Assembly: GCF_000426245.1 (NCBI RefSeq)
Contig: NZ_AUEZ01000033.1
Coordinates: 1 to 64,000, forward strand
Length of the DNA stretch: 64,000 nt
From: Bradyrhizobium sp. Ai1a-2
Lineage (GTDB): Bacteria; Pseudomonadota; Alphaproteobacteria; Rhizobiales; Xanthobacteraceae
Direction of reading: 5' to 3'
Part shown: piece by piece, positions 33,776 through 43,188 of the stretch
Numbering within the stretch: the stretch's first letter is position 1
Layout: every line of letters starts with the position of its first letter
Position numbers and translations under genes: made by a program
The notes under the pieces: model-generated
The model's input: the letters and a program-made list of their open reading frames with translations, nothing else
The model's database searches: none
Told to the model about the DNA's origin: nothing

Positions 33776-33807
33776 AACGTCCTTTTGTCGCGGAGTAATC
33801 GCCGCAA

Positions 33808-34338
33808 TCAGCGATCCAGTCGCTTCCAGAATACCGCGGTATCGCAGAGTCGACCGTCGGGAAACAGCGCGTAATTCGGAATGATCCCGCTCTCGGTCCA
33901 GCCGGCGCGCTTGTAGAGGCGATAGCCGTTTTCACCCGGCACGGTGTCGAGCACGAGCAGCCAGCGGCCACGCCTGATGGCTTCGACTTCGATCTGCGCC
34001 ATCAGCCCTGCGCCGATGCCGTGCCCGCGCGCTGAACGGTGTACCAGCATCTTTTTCAGATCGGCGCGGTGCGGCTGGTTCGGCGGCGTGTCGAGACCCA
34101 ACTGGACCGTGCCGACTATCTTGCCATCGAGCTTTGCTGCAAGCAGCACGGCTTCGCCTGACGCGACCGCGTCAGCGACTTTACGAAAGTACCCAAGCCC
34201 ATCGGCTTGCGAGAATGGCGCCATGAAGCTGACGCTGGCGCCACCGTCGACGCAATCGACGAGGACTGCCGCCAATTGCACGAGTGCCGCCTCAGGGATC
34301 GGCGCGTCGAGAGCGGAAATCTCGACGCCGCCGTTCAC
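33808..34338 (-). CDS. GNAT-family N-acetyltransferase
   Basis: The 176-residue product has the GNAT fold: [10 protein letters not shown] (strand 4), the acetyl-CoA loop [17 protein letters not shown] with the R/Q-x-x-G-x-G/A pattern near residue 105, and the C-terminal [11 protein letters not shown]. The substrate is unknown. The start is GTG at 34338 overlapping the gpmA stop in GTGA, so it is the second gene of a coupled pair. A longer open frame reaches upstream through gpmA in another phase; it is not coding. Confidence 0.85.
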   Translation of the reverse strand: MNGGVEISALDAPIPEAALVQLAAVLVDCVDGGASVSFMAPFSQADGLGYFRKVADAVASGEAVLLAAKLDGKIVGTVQLGLDTPPNQPHRADLKKMLVHRSARGHGIGAGLMAQIEVEAIRRGRWLLVLDTVPGENGYRLYKRAGWTESGIIPNYALFPDGRLCDTAVFWKRLDR

Positions 34339-34958
34339 GACGTCAAGTCGAGTTTCGAGGCGACGGTGGAGTCGGCGTTGAGGCGGTAGATGATCGGTGC
34401 GCCGGTCGCCAGTTCGCGCTTCAGGATCTGCTCGGGCGACAATTTCTCGAGCACCATGATCAGCGCGCGCAGCGAATTGCCGTGAGCGGCCACAAGCGTG
34501 CGCTCGCCGCGCAGCACGCAGGGCAGGATCTCCTGCACATAGTACGGCAGCGCGCGCGCCAGCGTATCCTTCAGGCTTTCGCCGCCGGGCGGCGATACGT
34601 CGTAGGAGCGGCGCCAGATAAGGACCTGGTCCTCGCCCCACTTCTTGCGGGCGTCGTCCTTGTTGAGACCGGAGAGATCGCCGTAGTCGCGTTCGTTGAG
34701 CGCGAGGTCCTTGAGCGTCTTCAACCCGGTCTGGCCGATTTCGGCGAGCGCCAGATCCAGCGTATGCTGCGCGCGCTTCAGCACCGAGGTAAAGGCGATG
34801 TCGAATGACAGCCCTTGCGCCTTCAACTTGCGGCCGGCCTCTTTCGCTTCGGCAATGCCCTGCTCGGTGAGATCGGGGTCTTTCCAGCCGGTGAAGAGAT
34901 TCTTCAGATTCCATTCACTCTGGCCATGGCGCACCAGCACGAGAAGACGATCGCTCAT
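34335..34958 (-). CDS. gpmA: 2,3-bisphosphoglycerate-dependent phosphoglycerate mutase
   Basis: GpmA interconverts 3- and 2-phosphoglycerate in glycolysis and gluconeogenesis. The 207-residue product starts with the histidine phosphatase motif [10 protein letters not shown] (phosphorylated His near residue 10), followed by [24 protein letters not shown], an [13 protein letters not shown] element, and [11 protein letters not shown] with the second His. The length is slightly below the E. coli enzyme but typical of alphaproteobacteria. It follows dapB on the same strand after a dispersed repeat and precedes the GNAT gene, whose start overlaps its stop. Confidence 0.95.
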   Translation of the reverse strand: MSDRLLVLVRHGQSEWNLKNLFTGWKDPDLTEQGIAEAKEAGRKLKAQGLSFDIAFTSVLKRAQHTLDLALAEIGQTGLKTLKDLALNERDYGDLSGLNKDDARKKWGEDQVLIWRRSYDVSPPGGESLKDTLARALPYYVQEILPCVLRGERTLVAAHGNSLRALIMVLEKLSPEQILKRELATGAPIIYRLNADSTVASKLDLTS

Positions 34959-34977
34959 TCCAAGTTCCGTTCTTGTT

Positions 34978-35025
34978 TGAGCATGATCATTTCAGAAAAC
35001 CGGTTCACGCTTTTCCGGATCATGC
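34978..35025. repeat. Dispersed repeat, GAGCATGATC type, at the dapB 3' end
   Basis: It reads GAGCATGATCATTTCAGAAA on the plus strand and ends TTCCGGATCATGCATTA, where TTA (35027-35029) is the complement of the dapB stop TAA. It lies between dapB and gpmA, both on the minus strand. Confidence 0.8.
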
Positions 35026-35026
35026 A

Positions 35027-35842
35027 TTAGAGGTGGGAGAGCCCCAGCACATCCATCATGGAGTATAGCCCGGGCTTCTTGCCATGTGCCCATAGCGCCG
35101 CCTTCAGCGCGCCATGCGCAAAGATCATGCGGTCCTCGGCATGGTGCGACAGCGTAATGCGCTCATACGGGCCGGCAAAGATCACGCTGTGATCGCCGGT
35201 CACGGTGCCGCCGCGCAGCGACGCAAAGCCGATGTCGCCGGTGCGGCGCGCGCCGGTGTGGCCATCGCGGCCGCGCGCCGAGTGCCTGTCGAGCGCAATG
35301 CCACGGCCAGCGGCGGCAGCTTCGCCGAGCAGGAGGGCGGTGCCGGAGGGAGCGTCGACCTTGGCCTTGTGATGCATCTCGACGATCTCGATGTCGAAGG
35401 CATTGTCGAGCGATTTCGCGACCTGCTGGACGAGGGCCGCCAGGAGATTGACGCCGAGGCTCATATTGCCGGACTTCACCACCACAGCACGGTTGGTGAC
35501 GCTTCGGATCACCGCATCATCGGAAGCCGACAACCCGGTGGTGCCGATGACATGGACGAGGCCACGCTCGACCGCGATCGCGACATTGGCGATCGTCGCC
35601 GCCGGAACGGTGAAATCCAGGATGCCGTCGGCATTGGCCGCGAGCGTCCAAAGGTCTGCCGACAATTTGACGCCGTTGGCCGGCAGGCCCGCGAGCACGC
35701 CGGCATCCTGCCCGAGCAGCTCGGAGCCGGGCGCTTCCAGCGCACCGGCCAGAACCGCGCCTGATGTCTCCGAGATGGCGCGCGTCAGGGCGCGGCCCAT
35801 CCGGCCGCCGGCCCCCGCAACGATCAAGCGCATATCGGCCAT
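35027..35842 (-). CDS. dapB: 4-hydroxy-tetrahydrodipicolinate reductase
   Basis: DapB makes tetrahydrodipicolinate in the lysine/diaminopimelate pathway. The 271-residue product has the Rossmann motif [12 protein letters not shown] near the start. [10 protein letters not shown] and [16 protein letters not shown] follow, carrying the His-His-Lys and substrate-binding residues of the family. The C-terminal part includes [11 protein letters not shown]. Length and motif order match. The stop codon TAA reads directly into the end of a dispersed repeat. Confidence 0.97.
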   Translation of the reverse strand: MADMRLIVAGAGGRMGRALTRAISETSGAVLAGALEAPGSELLGQDAGVLAGLPANGVKLSADLWTLAANADGILDFTVPAATIANVAIAVERGLVHVIGTTGLSASDDAVIRSVTNRAVVVKSGNMSLGVNLLAALVQQVAKSLDNAFDIEIVEMHHKAKVDAPSGTALLLGEAAAAGRGIALDRHSARGRDGHTGARRTGDIGFASLRGGTVTGDHSVIFAGPYERITLSHHAEDRMIFAHGALKAALWAHGKKPGLYSMMDVLGLSHL

Positions 35843-35972
35843 GACTTTTCCTCTCCACGGCTATAGCGGGCGCGGGCCATTCCGGCAACCGAGTTCGTCT
35901 CGGGCGTCGTCTTGGATGATGTTCCAGGAGGTGCGCAAGAGCCGGGATCGCCCGGCCCAGCACGAGGCGCGG

Positions 35973-36968
35973 CTATAGCGCTAGTTCCAACTGCTTTTCG
36001 AAGACGACCTGGCCGGCGCGTTCGACAGTATAAGTCGCCTTGTAGGTGCCATGGTTCCAGCCGTTTGGCGGGCGCTTTTTTCCCGCAAACAACATGTACT
36101 GCGCCTTGTTGCTCTCAAGCGGCGCAGCTCGATTTTCGGCAAGGACCTGTCCTTGCGGGTCCTTGATCACCAGCCCCTGGGTATCCCCCGCTTTCAGGCC
36201 GATGGCACGGACAAAGGCGACGAGCGCGGGGGAGTCGGCGGACACGGACTGCCCGTTCGGACTTGCCTCCTCAATCAGTTCCATGGTCGGCGGCCCGCTC
36301 ATGAAGCCGCCGTTCAGGACCGCTCGTTCCTGATAAGCAAGCCGGGCGCGGAGCGCGGGCTGCCAGAGGGACTCGCCGCTGCCGCATGAGCCGGGAGCGG
36401 CGCCATAGGCGAAGGGATCTACGGTTGCTCCTTTGTACCTGACGGTGAAATGCAGATGAGGATATTCGGTCAGACCGGAGAGACCTATGCGGCCGAGCCG
36501 CTGCCCACGGGCGACGTCGTCGCCGGGCTTCACCGCCAGGCTGCCATTCGCCATATGGCAGTATTGGGTTTCCCAGCCGCCGGGATGTTCGATGACGACG
36601 CCGTTGCCGCATTCAACGTCGCGCACGACCTCGCGTGCTGTCCTGCTGAACGCGCCATCGGGCACGCCGTCGCGCGTGCGAAGAACGCGGCCGCTTGCGG
36701 ACGCGAGCACGTCCACTCCGGACTTTTGCACCGCGAGCGAGGGTACACGAAAGTCCGTTCCGTTATGTGCGTCGTATGTGAGCGTGCCGCATTTATAATC
36801 GCGGCTCGACGGCGAGGGGTCGTCATCAACATAGTTCTGGATATAGCAGGTCTGGCCAATCTCGCAGCCAACGGGCATTCCGAGCTCGATGTTCTCCGCG
36901 CAAGCGGAGCCGGCAAAACCCATTGCCGCCGCAATTGCGGCGACGGACCGTGTGAATCCCGGAGACAT
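35973..36968 (-). CDS. Exported M23 (LytM-type) metallopeptidase
   Basis: The product of about 331 residues has a Sec signal peptide (AAIAAAMGFAGSACA, cleavage before ENIEL). The M23 core has DAHNGTDFRV (zinc His and Asp), the CHMANGSL region and YPHLHFTVRY (HxH), so the zinc site is intact and it should cut peptidoglycan cross-bridges. A C-terminal domain of about 120 residues follows (LALVAFVRAIGLKAGD, then WNHGTYKATYTVERAG), probably an immunoglobulin-like fold. Several Cys may form disulphides. The start may instead be the ATG at 36989, seven codons earlier. It begins just after the LuxR-type gene on the same strand, so it is probably the last gene of the secretion locus. Confidence 0.88.
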   Translation of the reverse strand: MSPGFTRSVAAIAAAMGFAGSACAENIELGMPVGCEIGQTCYIQNYVDDDPSPSSRDYKCGTLTYDAHNGTDFRVPSLAVQKSGVDVLASASGRVLRTRDGVPDGAFSRTAREVVRDVECGNGVVIEHPGGWETQYCHMANGSLAVKPGDDVARGQRLGRIGLSGLTEYPHLHFTVRYKGATVDPFAYGAAPGSCGSGESLWQPALRARLAYQERAVLNGGFMSGPPTMELIEEASPNGQSVSADSPALVAFVRAIGLKAGDTQGLVIKDPQGQVLAENRAAPLESNKAQYMLFAGKKRPPNGWNHGTYKATYTVERAGQVVFEKQLELAL

Positions 36969-37003
36969 GATGAACAACCTGGATTTCATCTGGCGAAAGC
37001 TTA

Positions 37004-38248
37004 TCAGCTTTCCAGCCCAGGATCATTTCCTTTCGACTGCAATTCGGACAGGACACGGCTCGTCGCCTTCTCACGCCTGCCCGCACCGAAAGGTGATTGC
37101 GTGAGATGATAGAGCAAAAAGAACTCGGACTGTCGATTAATTCCCAACTTTAGCATGATGCGCTTGGTGTAGGTCCTGACGGTCGCTTCGGTCAGACGCA
37201 GGTCGGCACCGATGTCGCGCGGACATTGGAACTGAAGGATCCGCGCGATAATTCTTTCTTCGGCCCAGTTCAATCCGAACGCGGCTGCGATGCGCTGCGC
37301 GCCGAGCACTTCATCGAATTGCGGCACGATCACCAGAGCCTTCCGCGCATCGCGATTCGTCGGCACGGCGCCGACCTTGGCAAAGGCGAACTGCTGGCGT
37401 TCGGTCGACAGCGGCACCGTACGGTCGAACGAGACCTGCCCGGAGCGCGTCATCAGCGCGTCTCGAACCGCGCGCCCCAAGCCGTCGGTTACCGAGCCGC
37501 TTGCGCCCACGAGTTTGCCGCCCTTTATCTTGAGAAGCTCGCCTTTTGCCAGCAGCGCGCGTCCGCCACGATTGACCCCGTGGATATTCAGGCCTTCGTC
37601 GGTGACGACCGCGGGAAATGCCAGCTCTTCCAGCAAGACTTGAGCATCCACATCCGGAGTCAGCGACTGCCGCGCGCTCGCACCGACCGTTTCCCAGAGC
37701 GTTCGAACTGCGCGTACAAGGCAGGGAATTTCGGCTTGGACGAGCGGCACCGGTCGCCATCCCGCGACGAACACGACCGTCGTCCGCTCGCGAGAGGCGA
37801 ACCGCCCGATCACCGAATGACTTTTCGATCCCGGTTCGGGGCCGATCAATTTGCGCACGAATGCGGTGCGCGCATTGATCGGCTCGAGAAGCGCGCAATC
37901 CGCACCAGCGCCTTTGCGCGCAATACGAGCCATTGTCGTCGTGCACGACGGATCGATCGTGGCATTTCCGACGCGGACCTCTTCCAGTTGCCCCCCGGTC
38001 GAGGGAGACATGATTGCGACATAGCAACTGCTGCAATTAAGCAATTCCGCGACAGCCCTGCCGAAATGCTCCATGATCCTGTGGTGAGGACTCGGCTCAA
38101 GAAGACCTGGCTCAACAGGACTCGGCTCAAGAGTATCTGACCCACGCGGTTCGATCGAAAGGTTCTCGGCATCGAGAAGCGGTTGAGATTCGGTGTGATC
38201 GGAATGCCCTGTCTCCCTGAAAGGTGGTACTTTGCTGATCTCATGCAC
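37004..38248 (-). CDS. LuxR-type transcriptional regulator
   Basis: The 414-residue product has a long N-terminal region (about 1-200) with a short duplicated EPSPVEPGLLEPSP-like stretch and no known sensor that I can name. A PAS-like segment (about 205-320, FPAVVTDEGLNIHGVNRGGRALL) and a C-terminal LuxR helix-turn-helix (about 335-395, CPRDIGADLRLTEATVRTYT, KRIMLKLGINRQSE) follow. There is no phospho-acceptor receiver domain. It lies 44 bases after the HlyD gene and just before the M23 gene, so it is likely part of the same transcript and may control the locus. GGGAGG lies about 12 bases before the ATG. Confidence 0.85.
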   Translation of the reverse strand: MHEISKVPPFRETGHSDHTESQPLLDAENLSIEPRGSDTLEPSPVEPGLLEPSPHHRIMEHFGRAVAELLNCSSCYVAIMSPSTGGQLEEVRVGNATIDPSCTTTMARIARKGAGADCALLEPINARTAFVRKLIGPEPGSKSHSVIGRFASRERTTVVFVAGWRPVPLVQAEIPCLVRAVRTLWETVGASARQSLTPDVDAQVLLEELAFPAVVTDEGLNIHGVNRGGRALLAKGELLKIKGGKLVGASGSVTDGLGRAVRDALMTRSGQVSFDRTVPLSTERQQFAFAKVGAVPTNRDARKALVIVPQFDEVLGAQRIAAAFGLNWAEERIIARILQFQCPRDIGADLRLTEATVRTYTKRIMLKLGINRQSEFFLLYHLTQSPFGAGRREKATSRVLSELQSKGNDPGLES

Positions 38249-38292
38249 GGGCGCCTCCCGCTAAAAGGTTTCAGCCGGCACTGCGCCAGCAA

Positions 38293-39657
38293 CTAATTCT
38301 CCCTGAACGCGCGGCTGACACGCAGCGCCATTGGCTGCAGCAAGTACTCCGCGAAGGTTCTTTCTCCCGTCTCGACGAATACTTCGACGGGCATTCCAGG
38401 CAGCAATGACGCCAGGTAGGGAGCCGTCGGTGCGTGCGGATCGAGCTCAACCTCGGCCATGTACGTGTTGACGCCAGTCTTGGGATCCGTCAGGGCGTCC
38501 GCAGCAACCGCGATGACCCTGCCCTCGAGCATAGGTCTGCGACGCATATTGAGGGCGTGAACCCTCACGCGCGCCATCTGGCCGATATATACCTCTTCCC
38601 GGTCCGTTGGCTTCAATGTAGCCTCTATGACAAGGCGATCTTCCGTTGGGACAATTTCCAAAAGTGTTTCGCGAGGTCCAAGCACGGCACTGAGGTCTCT
38701 CGTGTTGAGACCGACGATCCTTCCGCTTTCCGGGGCACGTAATTCGGACCGTCTAAGCTGATCGCGCAACGCGGCGATTCGATGTCGAAGGTCGCCAATC
38801 TCTTCGCTCGTGGCGTGCAGTTGCTTGGCGACGTCCTGATCCTGATTGAACCCAAGTTGCCGCCGCTTATCCTCCAGTTCCGCAATCTTGCCCTGCGCTT
38901 CCGCGATCAAGGCCAGGTTGCGGGCGATCTGGCCCGTGGTGTCGGCTTCGGCCCGCTTCAGGGCCAGGACACGTGGTTTTCGCGCAAGGCCCTTTGCCAA
39001 TAGGTAGCTTGTGTCTGCGATCTCCTCCTGCAGCAACGAAAGCTGCTGCTGGAGACCTTTGGTGTTGCTTTCCAGGCCGCGAATGGAATCTGTCGATTGC
39101 GCGATCTGCTGGTCGATCACCTTGCGTTCGTTCTCGATCGCGGCCAGTCGCGCGGCAAATTCACCGGCCTGGGTTTGCATGGCGATGCGCGCAGCGGTGC
39201 GGCTTACATTCTTTTGCAGCTCATCCGGAAACTGGATTGCTCCGGCGCCGGCTTGCTCGGCCGTCAGCCGCGCCTCCATCGCCAGATCGGCAAAGAGCTT
39301 TGTCTCGAGCGAGCCGAGCGTTGCCTCGATCTGCGCGGTTTCGAGCCGGGCAATCACCTGACCGGATTCGACACGGTCATTCTCCCTGACGTAAATCGAA
39401 TTGATGATGCCGCCTTCGAGATGCTGCACGGCTTTGCGCTTCGAATGAACCTTTATGAATCCGGGCGCCACAACGGCGCTGCGGAGCGGGACGGTCGTTG
39501 CCCACACGCCGAAGCCGCAGAACTGGAGGACGAGCAACACGCATCCCAATCCTATGATCCATCGAATACCGGACCGCGGTCGCTCGCGCGCGATCGGCGA
39601 GCGACCGCTGCTTGGCGTAAGCCAGGAGGCCTCGGCGCTCTGCAGTTTCTGGGTCAT
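38293..39657 (-). CDS. Type I secretion periplasmic adaptor (HlyD family)
   Basis: The 454-residue product has a short cytoplasmic N-terminus, one membrane span at about 32-52 (IGLGCVLLVLQFCGFGVWA), a first lipoyl half (about 60-100, KAVQHLEGGIINSIYVREND), a very long coiled-coil (about 105-315) and a second lipoyl half with ELRAPESGRIVGL. The beta-barrel C-terminus ends PMALRVSRAFREN, the usual end of HlyD adaptors. It links the ABC exporter to an outer-membrane channel. The ATG at 39657 overlaps the ABC stop in ATGA; 75 more codons are open upstream but overlap the ABC gene. Confidence 0.95.
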   Translation of the reverse strand: MTQKLQSAEASWLTPSSGRSPIARERPRSGIRWIIGLGCVLLVLQFCGFGVWATTVPLRSAVVAPGFIKVHSKRKAVQHLEGGIINSIYVRENDRVESGQVIARLETAQIEATLGSLETKLFADLAMEARLTAEQAGAGAIQFPDELQKNVSRTAARIAMQTQAGEFAARLAAIENERKVIDQQIAQSTDSIRGLESNTKGLQQQLSLLQEEIADTSYLLAKGLARKPRVLALKRAEADTTGQIARNLALIAEAQGKIAELEDKRRQLGFNQDQDVAKQLHATSEEIGDLRHRIAALRDQLRRSELRAPESGRIVGLNTRDLSAVLGPRETLLEIVPTEDRLVIEATLKPTDREEVYIGQMARVRVHALNMRRRPMLEGRVIAVAADALTDPKTGVNTYMAEVELDPHAPTAPYLASLLPGMPVEVFVETGERTFAEYLLQPMALRVSRAFREN

Positions 39658-41432
39658 CGCGCAGTCCCCCTTACTGGGAGCTTCTGGGGCGTCGCCTCGC
39701 GCCGGATCACGCGGCCCTCCGACGCTGTCGGCACGCGAAGGACATCGAACGGCGCGCCGAAGGCAAGTTGCTTGCCGTCCCTCAGCAGCAGCACTGCGTC
39801 TGCAATGGTGAGCAGGCGCGGCCGGTGCGTGACGACAACCAATGCCGCGCCGCGCGCTTTCGCCAGTTCGATCGCCGAACACAGCGCCTGCTCGCCGTCC
39901 GGATCGAGGTTCGCATTCGGCTCGTCCAACAGGATCAGCTTGCGATTGCCGAAGAATGCACGCGCAAGACCGATGCGCTGGCGCTGGCCTCCGGAAAGCT
40001 TGTTGCCGTCGCGGCCGATCTCGGTCTGATAGCCGGCGGGAAGGGACAGGATCATGTCATGGGCTTGCGCAAGCTGGGCCGCGGCGACGATGTCCTGATC
40101 GCGCGCATGCTCGTCGAATCCGGCGATCGCTTCGGCGACAGTGCCGCCCAGTAGCTGCACGTCCTGCGGAAGATAGCCGACATATTGCCCGAGTTGGTCG
40201 GGTTCCCAGTTGGGAAGGGCGGCGTGATCCAATCGGATCGTACCGCCGCTCGGTCGCTCCAACCCCGCCATCAGGCGCAGCAATGTCGATTTCCCGGCTC
40301 CCGTCGGTCCGATCACCACAACCATTTCCGCAGGGCGACACTCGAACGTCACGCCTGCCAGGATGGCCCGATCGGACCCGGCGGTCCGGAATGTCACCCG
40401 CTCGACCTTGATCCTCCCGGACGGCGAGGGAAGCAGCGTCTTTCTCTTTCGTGCAAGGACCGGAATTGCTGCCGCCTGGACCTGCTTCCATGCCTCATGG
40501 GCGGATGTCAGCGCACGCCACGCCGAGATCAAGCCTTCCATCGGCTGCAGCGTGCGGGCAATCAGGATCGAACTTGCGATCAAGCTGCCGGAGAGCACCT
40601 CGTTCTGAAGCACGAGCCAGGCACCGGTGCCGATCGCGGTGATCTGCAGGATGGTTCTCACCATCCGCGCGATTGCGGCAATGGTGTAGACCCGTTCGCT
40701 GGCGCGGACCACCGGCGACAGTGCCTCGTCATTCAGATCCATGAACTCGCGGATGGCGCCGCGGGTCCAGCCCATGGCCCGCACCAGGTCGGAATGCCGC
40801 ACGATCCCGTCGAGGGCCGCTTGCGTCGTTTGTGCCGCTTGCGTCGCCTGCCCGACTTCCATCCGCGCAATCCGATGGCTTACGGCGCCCAGCACGAGCA
40901 GGATCGCGGTTCCGATCAGGGCTATCACGCCGTACCAGGGATGCAGGAAGAAGAGAATGAGGACGAAGCCCGGAAGGAACGGCGCGTCGATCAAGGATCC
41001 GACCGGTCCGCCCGACAGGAAGCTCCGGAGCTCACGGACCTTTACGAGGGCGTTTGTCCTGCCGTCGTTCTGCCCGGCAGTTCCCATGATCGTGCCTTCA
41101 AGGACGATCGGGGCGAGATGACGTTCGAACCGAACGGCAAAGCGACTGAGCAGGCGGTTGCGCAGAGTCTCGAATGCGGCGCTGAAGATCAGTGCGGTCG
41201 CGGCAATGAGACTGAGGCCAACCAGGGTCTCGACGCTGCCGCTGCTGAGCACCCGATCGAACACTTCGATCGAGTAAAAGGGCACGACGAGCAGCAGCAT
41301 ATTGATCGACACGCTGAAGGCGACGATCCAGACAAAAGTAGTCCGTCCCGGAATCGATCCGAGCAAAAATCGTTGGCCAGACGCTGGAATCTCACGATGG
41401 CAGCGCAAATACATGACCGGCCGAAATATCAC
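39654..41432 (-). CDS. Type I secretion ABC transporter (PrtD-like permease/ATPase)
   Basis: The 592-residue product fuses a membrane domain (about 30-310, six helices beginning FVWIVAFSVSINMLLLVVPFYSI) to an ATPase domain. The latter has Walker A GPTGAGKST near residue 375, a Q-loop YLPQDVQLLGG, the signature LSGGQRQRIGLARAF, Walker B KLILLDEPNANLD and a switch VVTHR. No C39 or C39-like N-terminal domain is present, which fits the protease/RTX exporters of PrtD type. The start is uncertain: GTG 41432 or ATG 41414, neither with a clear Shine-Dalgarno. It follows the RTX gene by 67 bases and overlaps the adaptor gene. Confidence 0.95.
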   Translation of the reverse strand: MIFRPVMYLRCHREIPASGQRFLLGSIPGRTTFVWIVAFSVSINMLLLVVPFYSIEVFDRVLSSGSVETLVGLSLIAATALIFSAAFETLRNRLLSRFAVRFERHLAPIVLEGTIMGTAGQNDGRTNALVKVRELRSFLSGGPVGSLIDAPFLPGFVLILFFLHPWYGVIALIGTAILLVLGAVSHRIARMEVGQATQAAQTTQAALDGIVRHSDLVRAMGWTRGAIREFMDLNDEALSPVVRASERVYTIAAIARMVRTILQITAIGTGAWLVLQNEVLSGSLIASSILIARTLQPMEGLISAWRALTSAHEAWKQVQAAAIPVLARKRKTLLPSPSGRIKVERVTFRTAGSDRAILAGVTFECRPAEMVVVIGPTGAGKSTLLRLMAGLERPSGGTIRLDHAALPNWEPDQLGQYVGYLPQDVQLLGGTVAEAIAGFDEHARDQDIVAAAQLAQAHDMILSLPAGYQTEIGRDGNKLSGGQRQRIGLARAFFGNRKLILLDEPNANLDPDGEQALCSAIELAKARGAALVVVTHRPRLLTIADAVLLLRDGKQLAFGAPFDVLRVPTASEGRVIRREATPQKLPVRGTAR

Positions 41433-41499
41433 TAAGAACTGCGTACTTCAGAATGCGGCAGCGGGGCGGCGGCTGGCCGCCGTCCCGCTGAAGCTAGCG

Positions 41500-42798
41500 T
41501 CATGTCACGGTGATAACATCATATCCCGCGGCATCGTTGATGTCGGTGATCGATTCGAACGGCGTCCCTCCACCCGTGATACCGTCGAGCTGGATGGTGC
41601 CGAAGCCGAAGTCGAGCACGGTATTGGTTCCATCGTCATCGACAACTATCGTGGTCGGATCGAAGTCGTCAGGCGCGTCGACATTGACGACGTCACCGTC
41701 GGCAAAGCTCAGATCGGTGATTTCATCATCGCCGAATTCGGCACCCGTGCCGTCGCCGAAGTTGTTCGTATCGGTGCCGGCGCCGTCGGTGATCAGATCA
41801 TCGCCTTCGCCGCCGTCGAGGGTATCGGCACCATTGCCGCCGTCCAGCTCGTCATCGCCGGCAGAGCCGTTCAGCGTATCGTTTCCGGCACCACCGGCCA
41901 GCTCATCGGCGCCCTCGCCACCGTCCATCGTATCCGCTGCGTTGCCGCCATCGAGTATGTCGTCGCCGGCATCGCCATTCAACGTGTCGGCGCCGTTGCC
42001 GCCGCTGACTTCATCATCACCCTCGCCGCCACTGACGTCGTCGACCCCATCACCTCCGGCCAGGATGTCGTCGCCGTCGCCGCCGGACACCGTATCATCC
42101 CCGGCACCGCCATCCGCGTTGTCGGCTCCGTCGCCGCCGTCGATGGTGTCGTTGCCGTCGTCGCCGGCCAGCGTATCATTGCCGTCGCCGCCGTTGAGCA
42201 CGTCATTATCGTCGCCGCCGCTCAGCGTATCATCGCCAAGACCGCCGTTGAGCGTATCGTCGCCGGCATCGCCGTTCAGCGTGTCATCGCCGAGGTTACC
42301 ATTGAGCAGGTCGATGCCGTCGCCGCCGTTCAGGGTGTCGTCGCCCACTCCGCCACTCAGCGTATCGTCGCCGGCATCGCCCGACAGCGTGTCGTCTCCC
42401 GCAGCGCCGGTGATCGTGTCATCGCCTTCGCCACCCGCGACCGTGTCATCACCCGCATTGCCGTTGAGCGTATCGTTGCCGTCGCCGCCATCGATGTTAT
42501 CGTCGCCAGCGCCGCCGCTTATGGTGTCGTCGCCAGCGTCTCCGGACAGCGTGTCTATCCCCGCGCCGCCATTGATCTCGTCATTGCCATCACCACCCAC
42601 GATGGTGTCGTCGCCGGCATTGCCGTTGAGAGTATCGTCGCCGGCGCCACCGTCGATGTTGTCGTCTCCAGCGCCGCCGCTTACGGTGTCGTCGCCTTCC
42701 AATCCGGTGATGGTGTCGTTGCCTTGCAGACCGAAGATATCATCGGGGTCCGCTGTGCCGACGAGTACATCGTCGTTTGGTGTGCCAATGATAAGCAT
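41500..42798 (-). CDS. Secreted calcium-binding protein made of RTX nonapeptides
   Basis: The 432-residue, very acidic product is nearly all RTX repeat. After about 20 residues, 36 nonapeptides of the type GGxGDDTLx run without a break from about residue 21 to 344. These form calcium-binding parallel beta rolls. Units 3-8 and 9-14 correspond one to one, a higher-order duplication of six units (162 bases). The last 88 residues (rich in Asp, then FGFGTIQLDGI and ending DVITVT) should hold the uncleaved type I secretion signal. No enzymatic, adhesin or protease domain is present. AGGGAGCGGAAACC precedes the ATG. It is first in the locus with its exporter and adaptor. Confidence 0.93.
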   Translation of the reverse strand: MLIIGTPNDDVLVGTADPDDIFGLQGNDTITGLEGDDTVSGGAGDDNIDGGAGDDTLNGNAGDDTIVGGDGNDEINGGAGIDTLSGDAGDDTISGGAGDDNIDGGDGNDTLNGNAGDDTVAGGEGDDTITGAAGDDTLSGDAGDDTLSGGVGDDTLNGGDGIDLLNGNLGDDTLNGDAGDDTLNGGLGDDTLSGGDDNDVLNGGDGNDTLAGDDGNDTIDGGDGADNADGGAGDDTVSGGDGDDILAGGDGVDDVSGGEGDDEVSGGNGADTLNGDAGDDILDGGNAADTMDGGEGADELAGGAGNDTLNGSAGDDELDGGNGADTLDGGEGDDLITDGAGTDTNNFGDGTGAEFGDDEITDLSFADGDVVNVDAPDDFDPTTIVVDDDGTNTVLDFGFGTIQLDGITGGGTPFESITDINDAAGYDVITVT

Positions 42799-43188
42799 GG
42801 TTTCCGCTCCCTATACATAGACGTTAGCGGGTCGGTTTCCGTCCCGCGATGGACGTCTCGATTGCTGAGCCGGCTTACTTCACTGTCCATCACCGATTGA
42901 TGTGGACGTCGACAGATGCAACCTTGGATGAAAGGAGGGTGTCGTCGCAATCCCCATTTGGATACAAAAGAAACGCAGCGTGCGTGTGAACACGCAGCAT
43001 CAAGACGCGCCAATTCGTCGCGCTTGTTCCATCACGATGAAGACGAGGATGTAGTCACGCGATCAGCGGATGATCGCGTGAAATAATGTCATTTGATACT
43101 AGCGGCAGCGCAGACTTGCGATCACGACGCAAGACATTTCTGTAACAATGCGGGAGCGCATCCTCTTGCGAACAACGCTCACTCTGAA
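42799..43188. other. 390-base region upstream of the RTX gene
   Basis: No gene was seen. It contains a perfect hairpin CACGCGATCA (43056-43065) with TGATCGCGTG (43071-43080) and a five-base loop, and a shorter inverted pair TGCGTGT/ACACGCA near 42980-43000. The hairpin lies about 110 bases past the DUF1330 stop and about 260 bases before the RTX start. It could end the pyrF transcript, though no T-run follows, or be part of RTX control. No convincing promoter boxes were identified. Confidence 0.5.

Noticed and set aside
42471-42738. Regularly spaced repeats that might suggest a CRISPR array
   Set aside because: They are coding RTX repeats of 27 bases without unique spacers; no CRISPR array or cas gene is present in the window.
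41302-42900. Very long plus-strand open frames (532 and 436 codons) across the RTX gene
   Set aside because: They are the antisense of the RTX repeats, where the regular GGxGDD codons create long stop-free frames on the other strand. Their repeat-like Val/Ile/Ala or Ser/Pro composition has no family match, while the minus strand has an unmistakable RTX protein next to its exporter.
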